From NCBI RefSeq assembly GCF_946479965.1, contig NZ_CAMLHX010000041.1, positions 1 through 34,336 on the forward strand: a stretch of 34,336 bases of DNA, written 5' to 3'. The notes beneath the pieces were generated by a model. That model did not search any database, was not told the DNA's origin, and was given only the letters and a program-made list of their open reading frames with translations. Position 1 is the first letter of the stretch. Each line of letters starts with the position of its first letter. The position numbers and the translations under genes were made by a program. This DNA comes from an uncultured Mucilaginibacter sp. (GTDB lineage Bacteria > Bacteroidota > Bacteroidia > Sphingobacteriales > Sphingobacteriaceae). Positions 30,608-34,336 of the stretch are shown here, piece by piece.

Positions 30608-31381
30608 TTACAGCAGTGGTTTAATTACTTCTTCCAGCAGGTGCAACTTAACCATGTTAGGGCCGTCGCTCAGGGCATTGTCAGGATCAGGGTGCGCTTC
30701 CATAAAATAGCCATCGGCACCAAAAGCCTTCGCAGCAAGAGCCATCATCGGTACAAAGGTGCGGTCACCGCCGGTTTTGCCACCTGCACCGCCGGGGCGC
30801 TGTACGCTGTGAGTGCAATCCATGCAAACGGGGTAACCAAAAGCCTTCATATCATAAATATTCCTGAAGTCGACCACCAGGTTGTTATAGCCGTACATAT
30901 TGCCGCGCTCGGTTAATATTACTTGTTCATTGCCGGCTTCGATCACCTTTTGTGCCGGGTAAAACATATCCTGACCTGAAAGGAACTGTGCTTTTTTAAC
31001 ATTAACTATTTTTCCGGTTTGCGCGGCAGCTACCAACAAGTCAGTTTGGCGACATAAAAACGCCGGTATTTGTAGTATATCAACCACTTCAGCTGCAATA
31101 GCGGCGTGAAAAGGCTCGTGAATATCCGTAGTAACAGGCAAGCCAAACTGCTCTTTTACTTTTTGCAGCATCTCCATGCCTTTTTCAATGCCGGGTCCGC
31201 GTTGCGAATGGATAGAAGTGCGGTTAGCTTTATCAAATGATGATTTAAAAACCACCGGCACGTTGTACTTCTGGCCAATATAGGCCACCTTTTCGGCAAC
31301 GGTGAATAGCAGGTCCTGGCTTTCCATTTGGCAGGGACCAAGTATAAAAAACGGCTTCTGCCGCATCTGTTCAAACAACAT
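30608..31381 (-). CDS. kdsA: 3-deoxy-8-phosphooctulonate synthase
   Basis: 257 aa, TIM barrel. GPCQMESQDL (15-24), KSSFDKANRTSIHSQRGPGI, TTDIHEP, IPAFLCRQTDLLVAAAQTG, VNVKKAQFLSG and DCTHSVQRPGG are signature motifs. It condenses phosphoenolpyruvate with arabinose-5-phosphate to Kdo-8-phosphate. Cys17 in GPCQMES takes the place of the Asn of the metal-independent E. coli enzyme, so this is a metal-dependent class enzyme like that of Aquifex. Start at 31381; a TATCTTTG box lies 17 bases upstream. Two bases separate it from kdsD. Confidence 0.95.
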   Translation of the reverse strand: MLFEQMRQKPFFILGPCQMESQDLLFTVAEKVAYIGQKYNVPVVFKSSFDKANRTSIHSQRGPGIEKGMEMLQKVKEQFGLPVTTDIHEPFHAAIAAEVVDILQIPAFLCRQTDLLVAAAQTGKIVNVKKAQFLSGQDMFYPAQKVIEAGNEQVILTERGNMYGYNNLVVDFRNIYDMKAFGYPVCMDCTHSVQRPGGAGGKTGGDRTFVPMMALAAKAFGADGYFMEAHPDPDNALSDGPNMVKLHLLEEVIKPLL

Positions 31382-31397
31382 ACAGGTTTATTTTGAG

Positions 31398-31405
31398 CAA
31401 AGATA
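31398..31405 (-). promoter_or_regulatory. -7 box of the kdsA-kdsD operon
   Basis: TATCTTTG on the minus strand (CAAAGATA on plus), an exact TAnnTTTG match 16 bases before the kdsA ATG, giving a very short leader. Confidence 0.5.
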
Positions 31406-31477
31406 GATTTTTTATAGGTTGAATGTAATACGTTGTAAGTTTTACGCTTTTACTTAACACGTACCATGTAAAACGTA

Positions 31478-31485
31478 TAACTTTG
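31478..31485 (+). promoter_or_regulatory. -7 box of hscB, suggesting a near-leaderless mRNA
   Basis: TAACTTTG matches TAnnTTTG and ends 4 bases before the hscB ATG at 31490. The transcript start should be at or a few bases around the A of the ATG. Confidence 0.5.
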
Positions 31486-31489
31486 CTGT

Positions 31490-32017
31490 ATGATCAACTA
31501 TTTTGATTTTTACGACATACCAGAAAGCTTTAACCCGGATGCTGCCTTGCTGAAAAAGAAGTTTTATCAGTTAAGCAAAGAGTATCACCCTGATTTTTAC
31601 GCTAACGAAAGCGAAGAGAAGCAGCAGGAGATATTGGAGCTATCTACCATAAATAATAAGGCTTACCAGACCCTGTCAAACCCCAATAAAAGGCTGGAGT
31701 ATATTTTGCGCGAACATGAATTAGTAAGTGATGGCGCTAAACCACAGCTTCCGGGCGACTTCCTGATGGAGATGATGGACATAAACGAGCGCCTAATGGA
31801 GGTTGACGACAAGGATGAATTGTCGCATTTAACCAATGAGGTGCTTGCTATTGAAGGCGACCTGAGCGACGAACTAAACACACTTACAGCAGGTTACGAG
31901 CAGTTGGATGATAAGGCCAAGGAGAGCAAGTTAAATGATATTGCAAATATTTATTTCAGGCAAAAATATCTGTTGCGAATTAAGGAGAGTTTAAATACAT
32001 TTGCGTCCCGCTTCTGA
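31490..32017 (+). CDS. hscB: Fe-S assembly co-chaperone HscB
   Basis: 175 aa. J domain at residues 3-75 with the HPD motif at 33-35 (SKEYHPDFYA), then a C-terminal helical domain (FLMEMMDINERLMEVDD; YFRQKYLLRIKESLN) that binds the IscU scaffold. HscB delivers IscU to the Hsp70 HscA for Fe-S cluster transfer. It is alone here, without the isc genes, and divergent from kdsA. Its promoter box is so close that the mRNA is probably leaderless. Confidence 0.93.
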   Translation: MINYFDFYDIPESFNPDAALLKKKFYQLSKEYHPDFYANESEEKQQEILELSTINNKAYQTLSNPNKRLEYILREHELVSDGAKPQLPGDFLMEMMDINERLMEVDDKDELSHLTNEVLAIEGDLSDELNTLTAGYEQLDDKAKESKLNDIANIYFRQKYLLRIKESLNTFASRF

Positions 32018-32043
32018 GGACTTAAATCCACCCTCAACAGCAC

Positions 32044-32123
32044 GCCCAGCTGGCGGAATTGGTAGACGCGCTGGTCTCAAACACCTGTGGGAAACCGTGC
32101 CGGTTCGACTCCGGCGCTGGGTA
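32044..32123 (+). tRNA. tRNA-Leu, anticodon CAA
   Basis: 80 nt. Acceptor GCCCAGC pairs with GCTGGGT, with a G-T at the outermost position. The anticodon loop CTCAAAC gives CAA (Leu, UUG). The stem CTGGT/ACCTG has one T-T mismatch. Variable arm TGGGAAACCGTG, T arm GCCGG-TTCGACT-CCGGC. Discriminator A; CCA not encoded. A 12-bp perfect hairpin follows one base later. Confidence 0.93.
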
Positions 32124-32124
32124 C

Positions 32125-32155
32125 AAAGCCTCGATATTTCTATCGAGGCTTTGTT
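32125..32155 (+). terminator. tRNA-Leu(CAA) terminator
   Basis: AAAGCCTCGATA-TTTC-TATCGAGGCTTT, 12 perfect pairs, then GTTGTTTA. It begins one base after the tRNA 3' end. From here to 32312 only AT-rich sequence with no clear gene is seen. Confidence 0.8.
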
Positions 32156-32312
32156 GTTTATATACGTTCTCAACGGCTTTGTGCCTCATGCCTTAACCCA
32201 ATATCTATTAGCAATACTAACAATTATGTATACGTTGTCACAAAACCGCTCAGATGCGTATGAGAACTTGGTTTGGCGTATATTCGGCTTAATTTTTGAA
32301 TACACCCCGATT

Positions 32313-33077
32313 ATGAAAAAAACGTTAGCCATCAGCAATACAATAGCATTGGTCATCACAATAGCCATAAATTATCTCTCCAACACCGGATTGATCAATG
32401 GTAACACTATGAAAACGATCTCCGATCGGTATGAAAATTACTTCACTCCTGCTGGTTATGCTTTTTCTATCTGGGGCGTTATTTACCTTGGCTTGCTGGG
32501 CTTTATTTTTTACGGATGGCGCACCCTGGCCGACAATAACAACAACGTGTTAACCAAAGTTGGCTGGTGGTTTGTTGTTTCTTGTGTTGCCAATTCGCTT
32601 TGGGTAATGGTTTGGCTTTATGATCAGATAGGGCTGTCTGTTGCTGTTATGATACTGCTGCTTTTGTCCATATTTAAAATTGTACAAAATGCTAATATAT
32701 CTGGGCAGAGCAAGGCTGATACTCTAACCCGTCTTTGTGTAATTTGGCCGTTCTCTATTTACTTCGGCTGGGTGTCGGTAGCACTTATAGCCGATGTTGC
32801 TGCATTCCTTACCAAAATTGGCTGGGACGGCTGGGGAATTTCGGCTTTAACCTGGACTATTATTATGTTATGCACGGCGGGTTTGGTCAATCTTTTAGTT
32901 ATTCAGGTTAAGAAACTTTACGCATATGGCCTGGTAGGCATTTGGGCCATTTTGGCAATTTCGGTTGCAAATCAAACTGCCGGTTCAGCAATTGTTTATA
33001 CCTGTTATGGCGTGGCGGGCATTATATTAGTCTCCATAGCTATCAATTTATTTAAAACCCGATCCATCGCAGGCTAA
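32313..33077 (+). CDS. TspO/MBR-like tryptophan-rich membrane protein
   Basis: 254 aa from the ATG at 32313. A longer open frame runs back to 32001 but would cross the tRNA-Leu and its terminator, so it is not coding. The start MKKTLAISNTIALVITIAIN begins a series of about six or seven membrane helices: YAFSIWGVIYLGLLGFIFYG, WWFVVSCVANSLWVMVWLYD, VAVMILLLLSIFKIV, LCVIWPFSIYFGWVSVALIA, ISALTWTIIMLCTAGLVNLL, GLVGIWAILAISVANQ. FTPAGYAFSIWGVIY recalls the TspO/tryptophan-rich sensory protein group common in Bacteroidota. Ligand (porphyrin or otherwise) unknown. The ABC exporter gene starts 3 bases after the stop, so they are likely one operon. Confidence 0.75.
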   Translation: MKKTLAISNTIALVITIAINYLSNTGLINGNTMKTISDRYENYFTPAGYAFSIWGVIYLGLLGFIFYGWRTLADNNNNVLTKVGWWFVVSCVANSLWVMVWLYDQIGLSVAVMILLLLSIFKIVQNANISGQSKADTLTRLCVIWPFSIYFGWVSVALIADVAAFLTKIGWDGWGISALTWTIIMLCTAGLVNLLVIQVKKLYAYGLVGIWAILAISVANQTAGSAIVYTCYGVAGIILVSIAINLFKTRSIAG

Positions 33078-33080
33078 TAA

Positions 33081-34336
33081 ATGGCAAAACGGTTTAACGA
33101 ATCAGATCTTACTTTTAAGCAGCGGCTTTCCGCCCTCAAAAACCTGCCGGCACTCTTCAACCTGGTATGGCAAAGCAGTCCGCAAAAAACGGTGTTAAGC
33201 TTTTGCCTGCGCATAGTGCGCTCTGCCATGCCGGTGGCGTTGCTATACGTAGGCAAGCTTATTATAGACCAGGTGGTTCAGCTAAACCGGCATGGCGGCG
33301 ATCAGCAGGAATTGTGGCAACTGGTGGGCATTGAGTTTGGGCTGGCGGTGCTTACTGATGCGCTCAATCGCGGTATTACTTTAACAGATAGTTTACTCGG
33401 CGACCTGTTTTCTAACCACACATCGGTTAAGATAATGCAGCATGCCGCCACGCTTGATCTGGAACAGTTTGAGGATTCGGTCTTTTATGATAAACTGGAA
33501 CGAGCGCGTCAGCAAACTGTAGGGCGGTCCATCTTACTATCACAGGTAATGAGTCAGATCCAGGATCTTATCTCAATGGCCTTCCTGCTTACCGGCTTAA
33601 TAGCTTTTAATCCCTGGCTCATCCTTCTGTTGGTAGTGGCAATCATCCCCTCCTTTTTGGGCGAGTCGTACTTTAATAGTAGAAATTATGCTTTAACACG
33701 AAGCCAAACACCCGAGCGGCGCGAGCTGGACTACCTGCGTTACCTGGGCGCCAGCGATGAGACGGCTAAGGAAGTGAAGATCTTTGGCCTGTCAGATTTT
33801 ATTATCGATCGTTTTAAAACCCTATCAAACAAGTTTTATACAGATAACAGCAAGCTTGCCGTTAAACGCTCGGGCTGGGGTACCTTTTTTTCTATTTTGG
33901 GAAGCATTGGCTATTACGCGGCCTATGGCTTTATTATCTACCAAACTGTCAGTGGTAAATCAACCGTTGGTATGCTTACGTTTTTGGCGGGCTCTTTCCG
34001 TCAGCTAAGCTCGCTGATGGAAACCATGCTTAACCGCTTTACAAGTGTATCGCAGGGCGCTATTTACCTAAATGATTTCCTTGATTTCTTTGAAATAAGG
34101 CCCAACATCAGCACAAAACAGAATCCGCTGCCCTTTCCTAACCCCATCTTGCAGGGTTTTACTTTTGAGGATGTTGGCTTCCATTACCACAACGCCGAAA
34201 GATGGGCCAACCGGCATCTGAGTTTTACCTTACATCCCGGCGAGAAACTGGCCCTGGTAGGAGAAAATGGAGCCGGAAAAACCACTTTGGTAAAACTGTT
34301 GGCGCGACTGTACGACCCCACAGAAGGGCGCATACT
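33081..34336 (+). CDS. ABC exporter, permease-ATPase fusion (3' end beyond window)
   Basis: The frame is open from the ATG at 33081 to the window end (418 codons plus 2 bases). The N-terminal 340 residues form an ABC type-1 transmembrane domain (MPVALLYVGKLIIDQVV; DLISMAFLLTGLIAFNPWLI; ILGSIGYYAAYGFIIYQTVS). The ATPase domain begins near residue 360 (FEDVGFHYHNAERW) and has the Walker A motif GENGAGKTT at 394-402 (DNA 34260-34286). Signature and Walker B lie outside the window. It probably works as a dimeric exporter of lipid, peptide or drug type. It follows the TspO-like gene by 3 bases. Confidence 0.9.
   Translation, partial: MAKRFNESDLTFKQRLSALKNLPALFNLVWQSSPQKTVLSFCLRIVRSAMPVALLYVGKLIIDQVVQLNRHGGDQQELWQLVGIEFGLAVLTDALNRGITLTDSLLGDLFSNHTSVKIMQHAATLDLEQFEDSVFYDKLERARQQTVGRSILLSQVMSQIQDLISMAFLLTGLIAFNPWLILLLVVAIIPSFLGESYFNSRNYALTRSQTPERRELDYLRYLGASDETAKEVKIFGLSDFIIDRFKTLSNKFYTDNSKLAVKRSGWGTFFSILGSIGYYAAYGFIIYQTVSGKSTVGMLTFLAGSFRQLSSLMETMLNRFTSVSQGAIYLNDFLDFFEIRPNISTKQNPLPFPNPILQGFTFEDVGFHYHNAERWANRHLSFTLHPGEKLALVGENGAGKTTLVKLLARLYDPTEGRI

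Noticed and set aside
32001..32312. N-terminal extension of the TspO-like protein
   Set aside because: The open frame crosses the tRNA-Leu(CAA) and its terminator and shows no protein-like features; the ATG at 32313 starts a normal membrane protein.

Overview
The window looks like a chromosomal segment of a Bacteroidota, most likely family Sphingobacteriaceae (Mucilaginibacter/Pedobacter-like). This rests on a T9SS type B (gliding-motility) C-terminal domain, DUF6428, DUF3494 and HMA-AraC families, Bacteroidota-type -7 boxes (TAnnTTTG) and few Shine-Dalgarno sequences. The genus is inferred from gene style, not from a marker gene search.

Layout. 1-3.8 kb: a secreted PQQ-type sugar dehydrogenase-like protein, a compact arsenic operon (arsR, DUF6428, an unlisted-size 41-codon membrane ORF, arsC) with two matching palindromic operators but no arsenite pump, and a secreted lyase-like protein. 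3.9-8.9 kb: a TPR sensor kinase and NarL-type regulator, then a lipoprotein and a secreted protein; GTRTAATT motifs precede both the regulator and the lipoprotein. 9-14.3 kb: a cupin, a lipoprotein metallo-hydrolase, then a Crp/Fnr regulator followed by two CRP-consensus-like sites and a five-gene operon (YceI, tautomerase, SDR, NTF2-like, nitronate monooxygenase). 14.4-17.6 kb: efp, two SDRs and an alpha/beta hydrolase broken by a one-base frameshift at its nucleophile elbow.

17.6-27.1 kb is an accessory-looking, almost wholly minus-strand stretch. It holds large surface proteins (YVTN propeller with T9SS signal; OmpA-like protein; lipoprotein with Ig/repeat/DUF3494 domains), an HMA-AraC regulator and an AT-rich orphan ORF. 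It is punctuated by five direct-repeat copies of one terminator-like element. Four copies continue into the 3' end of a tRNA-Leu, and the rightmost copy is the intact tRNA-Leu(UAG) with its terminator. This pattern resembles repeated integration at, or duplication from, a tRNA 3' end, and is the main structural curiosity here; no integrase gene is present.

27.2-34.3 kb returns to core-like content: an ApbE-DUF2271 fusion overlapping a PepSY-type membrane protein, kdsD-kdsA (Kdo synthesis), divergent hscB (Fe-S assembly), tRNA-Leu(CAA), a TspO-like membrane protein and the 5' part of an ABC exporter cut by the window end. No CRISPR array, transposase, rRNA or replication origin was seen.
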